From assembly GCA_026005055.1 (NCBI GenBank), contig BPKI01000001.1, positions 62,001 through 126,000 on the forward strand: a stretch of 64,000 nt of DNA, in the 5' to 3' direction. The stretch's first letter is position 1. Every line of letters begins with the position of its first letter. Under the pieces are notes generated by a model. The model was given only the letters and a program-made list of their open reading frames with translations. It was not told the origin of the DNA and made no database searches. Both the position numbers and the translations under genes were made by a program. The stretch is from Lysobacterales bacterium (GTDB lineage Bacteria; Pseudomonadota; Gammaproteobacteria; Xanthomonadales; BPKI01). Below, piece by piece: positions 30,287 to 43,538 of the stretch.

Positions 30287-31501
30287 GTGCCAGACGCGCT
30301 TCTCGACTTTCTGAGCAGCGGGCTCTTCTCGCCCAGTCTGCTCCTCCTCGGCCTATGGCTGCTTTTGAGCATCGAGCTCACCATCCTCACCGTCACCCTT
30401 TATCTCCACCGCAGCCAAGCTCATCGCGCGGTGGACTTCCATCCCGCTCTCGCGCATGTCTTCCGCTTCTGGAACTGGTTGAGCACGGGGATGGTGGTGC
30501 GCGAGTGGGTGGCGGTCCACCGCAAGCACCACGCCCGCTGCGAGACGGAGGAAGACCCGCACAGCCCCGCGATCCACGGCATGCCGCGCGTGCTCTGGCA
30601 CGGGGTGAGCCTCTATCAGCGCGCCAAGCGGGAGCCGGGCTTACTGAGCAAATATGGGCGCGGCGCGCCCGAGGATCGCCTCGAGCGATGGCTTTATGGC
30701 CGGCGAAGCTCAATCGGTCCTGCGCTATATCTCCTCATCGAGTTCCTCGCATTCGGCGTCCCTGGTATCGCCATCTGGGCACTTCAGATGCTCGCGATCC
30801 CGGTGCTTGCGGCCGGCGTGGTCAACGGCCTCGGCCACGGTGTCGGCTACCGCAACTTCGAGACCGAGGATCGCTCGACCAACCTCCTGCCTCTCGGCTT
30901 GTTCCTCGGTGGCGAAGAGCTTCACAACAATCACCACGCCTTTCCCACCTCGGCCCGCTTCGCGCTGCGAAGAGGCGAGATCGATCTCGGCTATCTGATC
31001 CTGAGGGGCCTTCAGCGCCTTGGGCTCGCGAATATCCTCCGCGAGGCGCCCCAGGTCGGCGAGCGAGCCGGCATCACCTCACCGGATCAGGAGACGCTGC
31101 GCGCTCTGCTGATCGACCGCTTCGGAGTCATGAGCCGCTATTTCCGCGAAGTCACGCTGCCCACCTTGCGCCAGGAACTCGCCTCGCGCGGCGGGCGTCT
31201 GCGCGCGCTTCCCCGGCGGATGCGCAGGGCGCTGGCGAGCGGCCCGCATTGGCTGGATGCGGCAAACCGCGAACGCTTCCGCCTTTGGCTCTCCGAATGC
31301 CCGCTCACGGCCCGATGCGTCGAGTATCGGCAACGTCTGCGTCTGCTGATCGCACGCGGTTCCGCCGACGCCGAAGCGCTGCGACTGGCCTTGCGCGATT
31401 GGATGCGCGAGGCCGAAGCGAGCGGCATCGAGGCTCTCGCCCGCTTTGCCAGCCGGCTCGCGGCCCTGAGTCCCGTGCCCCTGAGGGCAAGCGGCGGCTG
31501 A
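30287..31501 (+). CDS. Membrane acyl-CoA/fatty acid desaturase
   Basis: YLHRSQAHRA, VAVHRKHHARCETEEDPHSP and GEELHNNHHAFPTSARF histidine boxes; GTG start at 30287 inferred. Confidence 0.87.
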   Translation: MPDALLDFLSSGLFSPSLLLLGLWLLLSIELTILTVTLYLHRSQAHRAVDFHPALAHVFRFWNWLSTGMVVREWVAVHRKHHARCETEEDPHSPAIHGMPRVLWHGVSLYQRAKREPGLLSKYGRGAPEDRLERWLYGRRSSIGPALYLLIEFLAFGVPGIAIWALQMLAIPVLAAGVVNGLGHGVGYRNFETEDRSTNLLPLGLFLGGEELHNNHHAFPTSARFALRRGEIDLGYLILRGLQRLGLANILREAPQVGERAGITSPDQETLRALLIDRFGVMSRYFREVTLPTLRQELASRGGRLRALPRRMRRALASGPHWLDAANRERFRLWLSECPLTARCVEYRQRLRLLIARGSADAEALRLALRDWMREAEASGIEALARFASRLAALSPVPLRASGG

Positions 31502-31577
31502 ACGCGAATCGTATCGCCGCTTGTCAGCCGACCGGCATTGGTGTTCGCTGTAGCGGTCTTGGCTTCGGATTTTCCCC

Positions 31578-31934
31578 GTGCGTCTCCTGCGCTACCTCCC
31601 CGTCCTCGTCGGCATCCTCGCCCATGCGAGCCTCTCGGCCCGTGAGCGCGGAAGCGTCGTGCTGATCAACGAATCCTCCTTCGCCATCGTTCAGCTCTTC
31701 ATCTCGCCGAGCGACCGATTTCTGTGGGGCGAGGATCGCCTCGGCTGGGACGTTCTCGAATCCGGCGGCCGCGTTCGCATCCGGGACGTCCCATGCGGCC
31801 GATACGACGTCCGCCTCGTCGACGAGGACGGCGATGCCTGCGTGGTCTATGGGGTCTCGATCTGCGGCAAGCGTACGGAATGGGTCATCCGCGATGGGGA
31901 TCTCCTCGCCTGCCAGTGGCTGAGCTTCGAATGA
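31578..31934 (+). CDS. Small exported protein of unknown function
   Basis: GTG start; signal MRLLRYLPVLVGILAHASLSA; INESSFAIVQLFISPSDRFLWGEDRLG. Confidence 0.65.
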   Translation: MRLLRYLPVLVGILAHASLSARERGSVVLINESSFAIVQLFISPSDRFLWGEDRLGWDVLESGGRVRIRDVPCGRYDVRLVDEDGDACVVYGVSICGKRTEWVIRDGDLLACQWLSFE

Positions 31935-32189
31935 GCGAGGCGAAAGGCGGCCGAAGCGGTCGAACCGCGTGGGAGCCGCACGAAGAGGACCCGCGGCGGA
32001 GAGGCCGGCACACGGAGCTGTGGCGCCTTCACCGAGACGACCGAGGGTCTTCGGGAATCGAACATCCGCCACAGCAGCGAGGAGGTGCACCCCGTCCTTT
32101 CACCGTTCCGGCTTTTCCCTGATCGCCGCAAACACGCCGCGTTCCCCGCGCGCGGCAGACAGGGGCCTCCGTTCCGCCTCAGGATGAGA

Positions 32190-32354
32190 TCACTTGATCT
32201 TCGCCTCTTTGTAGAGGACGTGCTTGCGCACCACCGGGTCGTACTTCTTGAACTCGAGTTTGTTCGGCGTGTTCTTCTTGTTCTTGTCGGTGGTGTAGTA
32301 ATGCCCGGTTCCGGCGGAGGAGACGAGCTTGATCTTCTCGCGTTTGGATGCCAT
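32190..32354 (-). CDS. rpmG: 50S ribosomal protein L33
   Basis: 54 aa, below ORF-track cutoff: [54 protein letters not shown]. Confidence 0.95.
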   Translation of the reverse strand: MASKREKIKLVSSAGTGHYYTTDKNKKNTPNKLEFKKYDPVVRKHVLYKEAKIK

Positions 32355-32364
32355 CGGCGAACCC

Positions 32365-32601
32365 TCAGATCTTCTCGCCGCGCTTGCGAAGCTCGGCGAT
32401 CACCGCCTCGATGCCCTTCTTGTCGATCGTGCGCAAGCCGTGCGAGGACACCCGCAAACGGACGAAACGCTTCTCGCTCGGAACCCAGAAGCGATGCTCG
32501 TGGAGATTCGGCAGGAAACGGCGACGCGTCTTGTTGTTCGCGTGGGAAACGTTATTTCCGGTCCGCACCGTCTTGCCGGTGACTTGACAGACTCGGGCCA
32601 T
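32365..32601 (-). CDS. rpmB: 50S ribosomal protein L28
   Basis: [40 protein letters not shown]. Confidence 0.95.
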   Translation of the reverse strand: MARVCQVTGKTVRTGNNVSHANNKTRRRFLPNLHEHRFWVPSEKRFVRLRVSSHGLRTIDKKGIEAVIAELRKRGEKI

Positions 32602-32748
32602 GGGGCACCTCTTCGGAATCTCATGCCAAGCCCGCGCCATCGGCAGCGGGCGAGCCAGAAAGCATAACGCCGCGCTTCGAGCACAGCAAGAGCGGCGGGT
32701 TGCAGCGGTCAGCACCTGCTGCCGCGAACGGCGCCACCGATGTGCGGG

Positions 32749-33600
32749 CTAGTGGATCCGGTCGAGCAGTCCCTGGAGCTGATCGAGATCGTAGAAATAC
32801 AGCACCAGACGCCCCTTCCCTCCGCGACCTTGGCGAATCTCGACGCGGGTGCCCAAACGCTCGCCGAGCTCCTCCGCGAGGCGTAGCACGTCCGCATCCG
32901 CTTTGCGCGCCCCCTTGCGCCGAGCTCCTGGCTGCGCGCGTACCCGGCGTTCGAGCTCGCGCACGCTCCAGCCCTTGGCCGAAGCCTCTCGGGCCAGGGC
33001 GATCGCGCGCTCTCGCGGCAGGGTCACCAAAGCACGGGCATGGCCCATCTCCAGCCCGCCTTCGGCGAGCAGTCGGCGGACCTCCTCCGGCAGATCGAGC
33101 AGGCGGAGGAGATTGCTCACCGAGGCGCGCGAGCGGCCCACCGCGCGAGCGAGCTGTTCATGAGTGAGACCGAACTCCTCGATCAGCCGCTCCAGTGCCT
33201 GCGCTTGCTCGATGGCGTTGAGATCCTCGCGTTGGATGTTCTCGACCAGGGCCATCGCGAGCGCCGTCCGGTCATCGGCCTCGCGGACCACGCAGGGCAC
33301 TTCGGTCAGCCCCGCGATCTGGGCCGCGCGCAGGCGACGCTCACCCGCGATCACCTCGTATCGGTGATCGTCCAGCCGCCGCACGATGATCGGCTGGATG
33401 ATGCCCTGGGCACGAATCGAATCGGCGAGCTCGGCGAGCGCCTGCTCGTCGAAGCGCTGTCGCGGCTGGAATCGGCCGGCGCTCAGCTTTCCGACCGGTA
33501 AGGTTTCGATTCGCCCCTCGCCCTCTTGCGCCGCTTCCCCCGCGCCGAGGTTCAGCAAGACGTCGAGGCCGCGACCGAGCTTCGGGCGCTTGCTGCTCAT
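32749..33600 (-). CDS. parB: Chromosome partitioning protein ParB
   Basis: RPKLGRGLDVLL; QPIIVRRLDDHRYEVIAGERRLRAAQIAGL; ALVENIQREDLNAIEQA. Confidence 0.95.
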   Translation of the reverse strand: MSSKRPKLGRGLDVLLNLGAGEAAQEGEGRIETLPVGKLSAGRFQPRQRFDEQALAELADSIRAQGIIQPIIVRRLDDHRYEVIAGERRLRAAQIAGLTEVPCVVREADDRTALAMALVENIQREDLNAIEQAQALERLIEEFGLTHEQLARAVGRSRASVSNLLRLLDLPEEVRRLLAEGGLEMGHARALVTLPRERAIALAREASAKGWSVRELERRVRAQPGARRKGARKADADVLRLAEELGERLGTRVEIRQGRGGKGRLVLYFYDLDQLQGLLDRIH

Positions 33601-34388
33601 CGCGCGCTCCCAGCCGTCGCCCGCCAATCGCGCTCGCGCCGGATGAGCTCACCGGCCAGACCCAGGTAGGCCGCTGCACCGCGCGAGTCGCGGTCGTAAC
33701 GCAGGATCGAGCGGCCGTGACTCGGCGCCTCGGCGAGCCGCACGTTGCGCGGCACCACGGTATTGAATACGAGATCGCCGAAGTAGCGCACGATCTGCCC
33801 GGAGACCTCGGTGGCCAGATTGTTGCGCGCATCGAACATCGTTCGGAGCAGGCCGTCCACTTGCAGATCGGGATTGAGCCGCTTCTGAACCGCCTGGATG
33901 GTATGTAGGAGCGCAGTAAGCCCCTCGAGCGCGAAATACTCGCACTGCACCGGAATGATCACGCCGTCGGCGGCGGCCAGCGCATTGAGCGTGAGCAGAT
34001 TGAGGGCCGGAGGACAATCGACGAGGATCGTTTCGTAACGCGCTCGCACCGGCTCCAGCCGCTCTCGGAGACGGCGCTCCCTGGCCAGCGCGTCGAGCAG
34101 GCGTACTTCGACGGCGGTGAGATCGCTGTTGCCTGGAAGCAGATCGAAACCCTCCTCGGTACGCCGGATGGCGGCGGCCGCCTCGGCCTCCTCGAGGAGC
34201 ACCTCGCAGGCGCTCGGACGCGCCCGAGACTTGTCGACCCCGCAGGCCATGGTGGCATTGCCCTGAGGGTCCAGATCGACGAGCAGCACGCGCCGCCCCG
34301 CCTCGGCGAGGGCGGCGGCGAGGTTGACCGAGGTGGTGGTCTTGCCCACCCCGCCCTTCTGATTGGCCACCGCGACGATGCGAGTCAT
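33597..34388 (-). CDS. parA: Chromosome partitioning ATPase ParA
   Basis: MTRIVAVANQKGGVGKTTTSVNLAAALAEAGRRVLLVDLDPQGNATMACG. Confidence 0.95.
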   Translation of the reverse strand: MTRIVAVANQKGGVGKTTTSVNLAAALAEAGRRVLLVDLDPQGNATMACGVDKSRARPSACEVLLEEAEAAAAIRRTEEGFDLLPGNSDLTAVEVRLLDALARERRLRERLEPVRARYETILVDCPPALNLLTLNALAAADGVIIPVQCEYFALEGLTALLHTIQAVQKRLNPDLQVDGLLRTMFDARNNLATEVSGQIVRYFGDLVFNTVVPRNVRLAEAPSHGRSILRYDRDSRGAAAYLGLAGELIRRERDWRATAGSAR

Positions 34389-35044
34389 GCCCCATTCTCG
34401 TCCGCCACCGGCCTCGATTGCTCGAGGACGAGCAGATGCCGCTCCGCGCGGAGGTCGGGAACCTCGATGCGATGGACGGCCGCGAGTCGCCAGCCGGCCG
34501 GCAACTCGCGCAACTCATCCTGCGGCAAATGGCCCTTCATCGCCAAGACCCGCCCGTGTGGCGCCAGGATCGGCGCAGCGAGACGAACGATCTCGGCCAG
34601 ACGGCCCAAGGCGCGCGCGACCACCACGTCCTCCCCGTGCTCCGCCCGCAGCGCCTCGGCCCGGCCCGCGAAGACCTCGACGTTCGTCAAAGCGAGATCG
34701 CGGACGACATGGCGCAGGAATCGGGCTTTCTTCTCCCGCGCCTCGACCAGCCGCACGCGGACATCGGGCCGGGCGAGCGCGATGGGGATTCCAGGCAATC
34801 CCGCGCCGCTGCCGAGATCGCTCAATCGAGATATCGCAGCGAGATGGGGCACCACCGCGAGACTGTCGAGAAGATGCGCGCCGAGCATTTTCCCCCGCTC
34901 TCGAACCGCGGTCAGGTTGACGACCCGGTTCCAACGTTCGAGCGCGTCGAGATAGTCGAGGAGCCGCGCGACCTGGGCATCGGCGAGCACGAGGCCGAGG
35001 GCCCGAGCCCCTCTCGCGAGCCGCAAAGCCTCATCACTCTTCAT
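34385..35044 (-). CDS. rsmG: 16S rRNA (guanine527-N7)-methyltransferase
   Basis: LERWNRVVNLTAVRERGKMLGAHLLDSLAVVPHL; DLGSGAGLPGIPIAL. Confidence 0.93.
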   Translation of the reverse strand: MKSDEALRLARGARALGLVLADAQVARLLDYLDALERWNRVVNLTAVRERGKMLGAHLLDSLAVVPHLAAISRLSDLGSGAGLPGIPIALARPDVRVRLVEAREKKARFLRHVVRDLALTNVEVFAGRAEALRAEHGEDVVVARALGRLAEIVRLAAPILAPHGRVLAMKGHLPQDELRELPAGWRLAAVHRIEVPDLRAERHLLVLEQSRPVADENGA

Positions 35045-35078
35045 CGGGACAGATTTCCGACCGCGCAGGGGCGGTCGC

Positions 35079-35600
35079 TCAGGGCGTCGGTACCAGGGCC
35101 AGATCGAGTTGCAGCCGGGTGATCATGATGCCCTGCGAGCGGAGAAGCCGGTTGATGCGCTGCTTGAGCGAGCGGGAAACGGACTCCGCAGGCTGCTCGC
35201 AAAGCGCCTCCGAGGACGCGGATCCCGCCAGCTCGGCGAGCGCGCGGGAGAGCTCCGCAGAAATGCGCTCGTGCGCCCGGGTGCCGCTCCTCGCAGCCTC
35301 CAGGGGATCTAGGAACTGGAAGAAGACGACCCCCTCGACGGCGATCGCCCGCAGATCGCCGCAGGCGAGCAACCGTCGCTCTAGCCTCATGCTGTGACCG
35401 GTGAGGCTGACCCGCCGCACCACGCGGTCGGCCAAAGGCAAGAGCACTCGCAGCCCGGGCGTGAGCACGCGCTCGCTGCGGCCGAAGCGGCGCACCGCCA
35501 ACACCTGCCCCTCGGGTACGCGCAACAACGCCCGCCGCCCCGCAAGGAAAAGGAGGAGGACGAACGAAGCGAATGCGGCCGTGATCCAGGCGGCGGACAT
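35079..35600 (-). CDS. Short SPFH/band-7 (slipin-like) membrane protein
   Basis: TM N-terminus then LLRVPEGQVLAVRRFGRSERVLTPGLRVLLPLADRVVRRVSL; stops after GIMITRLQLDLALVPTP. Confidence 0.75.
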   Translation of the reverse strand: MSAAWITAAFASFVLLLFLAGRRALLRVPEGQVLAVRRFGRSERVLTPGLRVLLPLADRVVRRVSLTGHSMRLERRLLACGDLRAIAVEGVVFFQFLDPLEAARSGTRAHERISAELSRALAELAGSASSEALCEQPAESVSRSLKQRINRLLRSQGIMITRLQLDLALVPTP

Positions 35601-35623
35601 GAAAAAGGTTCCCTGACAGACTC

Positions 35624-38607
<2,984 letters not shown>

Positions 38608-38673
38608 GCGCTTCGTTCCGAAGCGCGCTCTCGCCTGCAAAGATATGCGCAAGCCCCCCGAAGGAGAGCCGCC

Positions 38674-39570
38674 GTGAGTGAGAGCCGATTGCTTTTCGAG
38701 GAGCAGCCCGTTCTGCACGAGGATCCCCAGCCTGGCCCGCTCTATGCGGTCTTCGGGCAGCCGGTGGCGCATTCCCTCTCGCCCATGATCCACCAGCGTT
38801 TCGCGGCGCAAACGCGAAAGTCGCTTCGCTATGAGGCGATCGAGGTCGCACCGGGCGGCCTCGCCGATGCGCTTTCGGCCTTTTCCGCCCGCGGCGGCGT
38901 GGGGGCCAACATCACCTTGCCGCTCAAGGCCGAAGCCTTGCGTATCGCCTCCGAAGCGAGCGAATTCGCGAAGCGGGTCGGCGCGGCCAATGTTTTGAGC
39001 CGCATCGCTTCGGGTTGGCGCGCCGAGAACACCGATGGCAAGGGTCTGATCGCCGATCTCGCCGAAAGGCATCGCCTCGATCTGCGCGGACGACGGGTGC
39101 TCCTGCTCGGCGCTGGCGGCGCCGCCCATGCCGCGGCTTTCGCCCTGCTCGATGCCGGGATCGGCGAGCTTTACATCGTCAATCGCACCCCCGAACGCGC
39201 CGACCGCCTGGCCGATCGCATCGGGGAGCCGGATCGGGTGCACACCCGCTACTGGCAAGACCTCGACCGCATCGGCGCCTTCGACCTGATCCTCAATGCC
39301 ACCTCGGCGGGTCACACTCATCAAACGCTCGCGCTGCCAAGCAGCATCATCGGCACCCGCTGCGTGTGCTACGACATGAGCTACAGCCTGGCCGCGGTTC
39401 CCTTCCTCGCCTGGGCGCGTGCGGCCGGCGCGCAGCTTGCGCTCGATGGGCTTGGGATGCTCGTGGAACAGGCCGCCGAAAGCTTCCTCATCTGGCACGG
39501 TGTGCGCCCGGACACCGAGGACGTGCTCGCCGAGCTTCGCGCTCACCTTCCCGCCCAGGCCGTCGAATGA
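38674..39570 (+). CDS. aroE: Shikimate dehydrogenase
   Basis: GTG start with AGGAG SD; YAVFGQPVAHSLSPMIHQRFA; GANITLPLKAEA; NTDGKGLIADL; LLGAGGAAHAAAFALLDAG. Confidence 0.93.
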   Translation: MSESRLLFEEQPVLHEDPQPGPLYAVFGQPVAHSLSPMIHQRFAAQTRKSLRYEAIEVAPGGLADALSAFSARGGVGANITLPLKAEALRIASEASEFAKRVGAANVLSRIASGWRAENTDGKGLIADLAERHRLDLRGRRVLLLGAGGAAHAAAFALLDAGIGELYIVNRTPERADRLADRIGEPDRVHTRYWQDLDRIGAFDLILNATSAGHTHQTLALPSSIIGTRCVCYDMSYSLAAVPFLAWARAAGAQLALDGLGMLVEQAAESFLIWHGVRPDTEDVLAELRAHLPAQAVE

Positions 39571-39848
39571 GCGCGGTCTTTGCATGCCGTCCCGGCTGCG
39601 CAGCCTGCTGCATCGCCCCATCGATCGCATCGCCGATCCCGGGCATGCCGCGCGGCAAACCCGCCGGCGTCCCTTGCGTGCAGCTCGATCGGGAAGGGCG
39701 CTGCCGACTTTACGGACGAAGCGAGCGACCGCTCGTCTGCGTGCGGCTGCGGCCGGAGCCGGCGATGTGCGGCAGCAGCCGCGAGGATGCGCTCAGGCGC
39801 CTCGAGCGCCTCGAGCGGATGACGGCGCCCGAGACGAGCAGAGGCTGA
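39567..39848 (+). CDS. YkgJ-family cysteine-cluster protein
   Basis: CRPGCAACCIAPSIASPIPGMPRGKPAGVPCVQLDREGRCRLYGRSERPLVC. Confidence 0.85.
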   Translation: MSAVFACRPGCAACCIAPSIASPIPGMPRGKPAGVPCVQLDREGRCRLYGRSERPLVCVRLRPEPAMCGSSREDALRRLERLERMTAPETSRG

Positions 39849-39885
39849 AACGGGCCCTCGCAATCGCCGCCAATCGCCCTAAAGT

Positions 39886-40422
39886 TCAGCCGCCCTCGCT
39901 CAGGTAGCGATCCTTGAGCGCCACGTAGTGACGGGCGCTGTAGTAAAGCGCCTCGATCTCGCGATCGCTCAAGCGGCGCTGAAAGCGCGCGGGGTTGCCC
40001 ACCCACAGCTCGCCCTCGCCCACCACCTTGCCGGGCCCCACCACCGCCCCGGCCCCCACCAAGGCGTGCCGGCAGACCCGCGCCCCATCGAGCACGATCG
40101 CGCCCATGCCGATCAGGCAGGCGTCCTCGATGGTGCAGGCGTGGATGATCGCGCCATGGCCGATGGTCACATCGGCACCGATGAGGGCTGGAAAGCCGCC
40201 TGGGGTGTAGGGTCCGTCATGGGTGACATGCACCACGGTCCCATCCTGAATGTTGCTCCGTGCTCCGACTCGAATGCGGTGCACGTCGCCGCGCAGCACC
40301 GCACCCGGCCACACCGAGGCATCCTCACCGAGCTCGACATCGCCGATGACGAGCGCGCTCTCGGCGATGTACACGCGCGCGCCGAGGCGCGGTTCGATGC
40401 CAGCGAAGACGCGTACGGGCAT
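39886..40422 (-). CDS. Gamma-class carbonic anhydrase-like (YrdA) hexapeptide protein
   Basis: MPVRVFAGIEPRLGARVYIAESALVIGDVELGEDASVWPGAVLRGDVHRIRVG; GHGAIIHACTI. Confidence 0.9.
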   Translation of the reverse strand: MPVRVFAGIEPRLGARVYIAESALVIGDVELGEDASVWPGAVLRGDVHRIRVGARSNIQDGTVVHVTHDGPYTPGGFPALIGADVTIGHGAIIHACTIEDACLIGMGAIVLDGARVCRHALVGAGAVVGPGKVVGEGELWVGNPARFQRRLSDREIEALYYSARHYVALKDRYLSEGG

Positions 40423-40465
40423 GGCTCGAAAGTGAAAGCGCAAAGCTTCGGCTAGACTGCACCGA

Positions 40466-41878
40466 ATGGAGGTCGCGCTTCAACATCCAAGCGAGCAGGC
40501 GCTCGCCGAACGGCTGTCGGCCATGCGCGAGGCTCATCGCCGAAAGCCGCCGTCCTTGGCCGAACGCCGGGCGCGGCTCAAGGCCCTGCGCCGGCGCTTC
40601 GCCGCCTCGCTCGATGCGATGTGCCAGGTGGTGGCGGCGGACTTCGGCCGGCGCTCGCGCCACGAGACGCTGCTTGCCGATGGCATGACCGTGCTCGATG
40701 AGCTCGATCATGCCATCCGCCATCTGCCGCGCTGGGCGCGCGCGCGAGGGGTGTTTCCCGGATTCAAGCTTTGGCCCGCTTCCGCCCGACTGCTGCCCGA
40801 GCCGCTCGGGGTGGTGGGGATCCTCGCTCCCTGGAACTACCCGGTCAATCTCAGCCTCATTCCTCTGGTTGCCGCCTACGCCGCCGGCAACCACGTGCTC
40901 CTCAAGCCTTCGGAGTACGCCCCGCGCACTGCGCAATGGCTCGCCGCGCTTCTCGGCGAGCTTTTTCCGCCGGAACAAGTGAGCGTGGTGCTGGGGGATG
41001 CCACGGTCGCCAAGGCCTTCGTCCGCCTGCCCTTCGATCATTTGTTCTTCACCGGCTCCACTGCGATCGGCCGCGAGGTGATGCGCGCGGCCGCCGAGCA
41101 TCTGGTGCCGGTGACCCTCGAGCTCGGCGGCAAATCGCCGGCGATCGTCGCTCCCGGCTATCCGATCGCGCACGCCGCCGAACGCATCGCCGCTGGCAAG
41201 TGTTTCAACGCCGGGCAAACCTGCATCGCGCCGGACTATGCCCTGCTGCCCGAGGAGGCGCTCAGGCCCTTTGCCGAGGCCTTCCGCGAGACGGTGAGGC
41301 GGCGCTACCCCGAAGGCGCTCGAAGCCCCGATTACACGGCCATCATCCACGAACGGCAGTACCAGCGCCTCGAGGCGTGGCTGGCCGAGGCCGAGCGCGA
41401 AGGGGCGGAGATCGTGCGCTGCTTCGAGGGCGATGCCGAGGCGCGGATCTTCCCCCCTACGCTCGTGCTCGAGCCCCCGCCGCCGATTCGCCTCAGCTGC
41501 GAGGAAATCTTCGGGCCGATCCTGCCGCTCGTGCCCTACCGCCGTTACGAGGAGGCGCTGCGCCACGTCGAGGAACGTCCTCGTCCGCTCGCTCTGTACT
41601 TTTTTGACCAGGACCGAGGCCGGCTCGCCACCGCGCTCGCGCGGCTGCCCGCGGGTGGGGTCACGGTGAACGACACCATGCTGCACGTGGCAAGCCCCAA
41701 GCTTCCCTTCGGCGGCATCGGCCCGAGCGGCATGGGCGTCTATCACGGCGAGGCCGGTTTCCGCACCTTCAGCCATTTCAAGCCGATTCTTCATCAGCCG
41801 CGGCTGAATGCGCTGCGCTGGCTGGTGCCGCCTTATCGCGGCCTCGCCGATCGGTTGATCCGCCTGATCGTGCGGTGA
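40466..41878 (+). CDS. Coniferyl aldehyde dehydrogenase-like aldehyde dehydrogenase
   Basis: GVVGILAPWNYPVNLSLIPLVAAYAAGNHVLLKPSEYAPRTA; VTLELGGKSPAIV; KCFNAGQTCIAPDYAL. Confidence 0.9.
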   Translation: MEVALQHPSEQALAERLSAMREAHRRKPPSLAERRARLKALRRRFAASLDAMCQVVAADFGRRSRHETLLADGMTVLDELDHAIRHLPRWARARGVFPGFKLWPASARLLPEPLGVVGILAPWNYPVNLSLIPLVAAYAAGNHVLLKPSEYAPRTAQWLAALLGELFPPEQVSVVLGDATVAKAFVRLPFDHLFFTGSTAIGREVMRAAAEHLVPVTLELGGKSPAIVAPGYPIAHAAERIAAGKCFNAGQTCIAPDYALLPEEALRPFAEAFRETVRRRYPEGARSPDYTAIIHERQYQRLEAWLAEAEREGAEIVRCFEGDAEARIFPPTLVLEPPPPIRLSCEEIFGPILPLVPYRRYEEALRHVEERPRPLALYFFDQDRGRLATALARLPAGGVTVNDTMLHVASPKLPFGGIGPSGMGVYHGEAGFRTFSHFKPILHQPRLNALRWLVPPYRGLADRLIRLIVR

Positions 41879-41882
41879 AACG

Positions 41883-42365
41883 GTGTGGAAATCCGCTCTC
41901 CGCTGGCTTGGAGCGTGGTTCACGGCGGCGATGCTGGCCGCGGTGGCCTCGAGCCTGATCCAGACCCAGCTCAACCTCGCCGCACTCGCGAAGCTCGGCG
42001 TGGATTTGCCCTTGGCGGTCCGGCTCAAGGCGAGCGCCCACGATCTGCTCCACTTCGCGCCGCTCCTCGGCCTTCTCCTCGGGCTTGGGTTCTTGATCGC
42101 CTTCGCCGTGGCCGAGCTCATCGCGCGGCGCTGGCCGGCGGCGCGTCAGGTGCTCTTCCCGCTGGCTGGAGCGAGTGCCATGGGCGTGATGCTTCTCCTC
42201 CTCAAGCTCGCCTTGCCGGTGACGCTCATCGCCGCGGCGCGCAGCGCCTTCGGGGTCTTTCTGCTCCTTCTCGCCGGCGCCTTCGGCGGCTGGCTCTTCG
42301 AGCGCCTGCGCGCCTGGCAGGCCCTCGCCGCGGCCCTCGCTAACCGCTCCGGGAAAGGCCGATGA
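41883..42365 (+). CDS. Membrane protein of unknown function
   Basis: Multi-[37 protein letters not shown]...; GTG start. Confidence 0.7.
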   Translation: MWKSALRWLGAWFTAAMLAAVASSLIQTQLNLAALAKLGVDLPLAVRLKASAHDLLHFAPLLGLLLGLGFLIAFAVAELIARRWPAARQVLFPLAGASAMGVMLLLLKLALPVTLIAAARSAFGVFLLLLAGAFGGWLFERLRAWQALAAALANRSGKGR

Positions 42366-42921
42366 AGGCGAGAAACTCGCCGCGCGTGCGCGGATCGTCG
42401 CGAAAAGCGCCGAGCATGTGCGAGGTGATCATGCTCACCCGCGGCTTGTTGACGCCACGCGTGGTCATGCACTGATGCACCGCCTCGATGACCACCCCCA
42501 CCCCCAGCGGATCGAGCGCATCCTGAATGCAGTGCGCGATCTCCGCGGTCATTTTCTCCTGCACCTGCAGGCGCCGCGCGTAGGCCTCGACCACTCGCGC
42601 GAGCTTGCTGATCCCCACCACCCGACGCCGCGGGAGATAGCCCACATGCGCTCGCCCGATGATCGGCGCCAAGTGATGCTCGCAATGCGAGGCGAACTCG
42701 ATGTCCCTGAGCACCACCATCTCGTCATAGCCCGCGACCTCCTCGAAGGTGCGAGCGAGATAAGCGCGCGGATCGATCCGATAGCCGGAAAACCACTCGC
42801 GGAAAGCATCGACCACGCGCTTGGGGGTATCGCGCAAGCCCTCGCGCGAGGGATCATCCCCTGCCCAGCGCAGGAGAACCCGCACCGCTTCCTCGGCTTG
42901 CTCGCGGCTCACTTCGCTCAT
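42340..42921 (-). CDS. folE: GTP cyclohydrolase I
   Basis: [55 protein letters not shown]. Confidence 0.95.
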   Translation of the reverse strand: MSEVSREQAEEAVRVLLRWAGDDPSREGLRDTPKRVVDAFREWFSGYRIDPRAYLARTFEEVAGYDEMVVLRDIEFASHCEHHLAPIIGRAHVGYLPRRRVVGISKLARVVEAYARRLQVQEKMTAEIAHCIQDALDPLGVGVVIEAVHQCMTTRGVNKPRVSMITSHMLGAFRDDPRTRGEFLAFIGLSRSG

Positions 42922-42928
42922 CGCTGTC

Positions 42929-43486
42929 TCACTGAAAACCCGGTTGGCCGATCTGCTCGGGCCGTTGCGGCACCCGCTTGAGCCGCGAGGGATCGTAGCC
43001 TTGCGCGGCGAGCCTTGCCAGCAGCGCCTGATAATCCTGCTCGGACATGTCGGGCGAGCGCGCCATCACCCAGGCGTATTCCCGCGAGGCGTGTCCGAGC
43101 AGGAGATGGCCGGTCTGAGGATCGAGGTAAAGCACCTCGAAATCGAAAGTGAAAGGCCAGTAGAAGCGGCTTCGCCAGCGCGTATACGTCGGCGGGTCGA
43201 GGGGCCATGCCACCCCTTTCAAAAGGCGTTCGGGCGCCGCGAAGTCACCCTTGCGCGAGTAATAGAGGTCATCGAAACGCCCATCGCCGCGCGGGCGATA
43301 CTCGACGCGCGAGCCGACTCGCCCGCGTTCGGCGAAGTAGGGAATGTTGGCGATCACGTACCAAGTGCCGACGAAATCGGAAAGCGCCACGCGCTCGGGG
43401 CGTTTCAGCGGGGGAAGATCGCCCGGCGAGCGGGCGGCGCAGGCCGAGAGCAGCGCGACGAGCAGGAGGAGCGGAAGCGGATGCAA
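42929..43486 (-). CDS. Outer-membrane lipocalin (Blc-like)
   Basis: Lipobox [47 protein letters not shown] start at 43486 inferred. Confidence 0.82.
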   Translation of the reverse strand: MHPLPLLLLVALLSACAARSPGDLPPLKRPERVALSDFVGTWYVIANIPYFAERGRVGSRVEYRPRGDGRFDDLYYSRKGDFAAPERLLKGVAWPLDPPTYTRWRSRFYWPFTFDFEVLYLDPQTGHLLLGHASREYAWVMARSPDMSEQDYQALLARLAAQGYDPSRLKRVPQRPEQIGQPGFQ

Positions 43487-43538
43487 GTTGCAGCACGAGC
43501 CAAGGAGACATACCGCCCGAGCATGGGCCAGCGAACGC

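Noticed and set aside
32700-35100. parS site near parAB
   Set aside because: Looked for TGTTTCACGTGAAACA-like palindromes by eye and saw none here; a computed scan would be needed.
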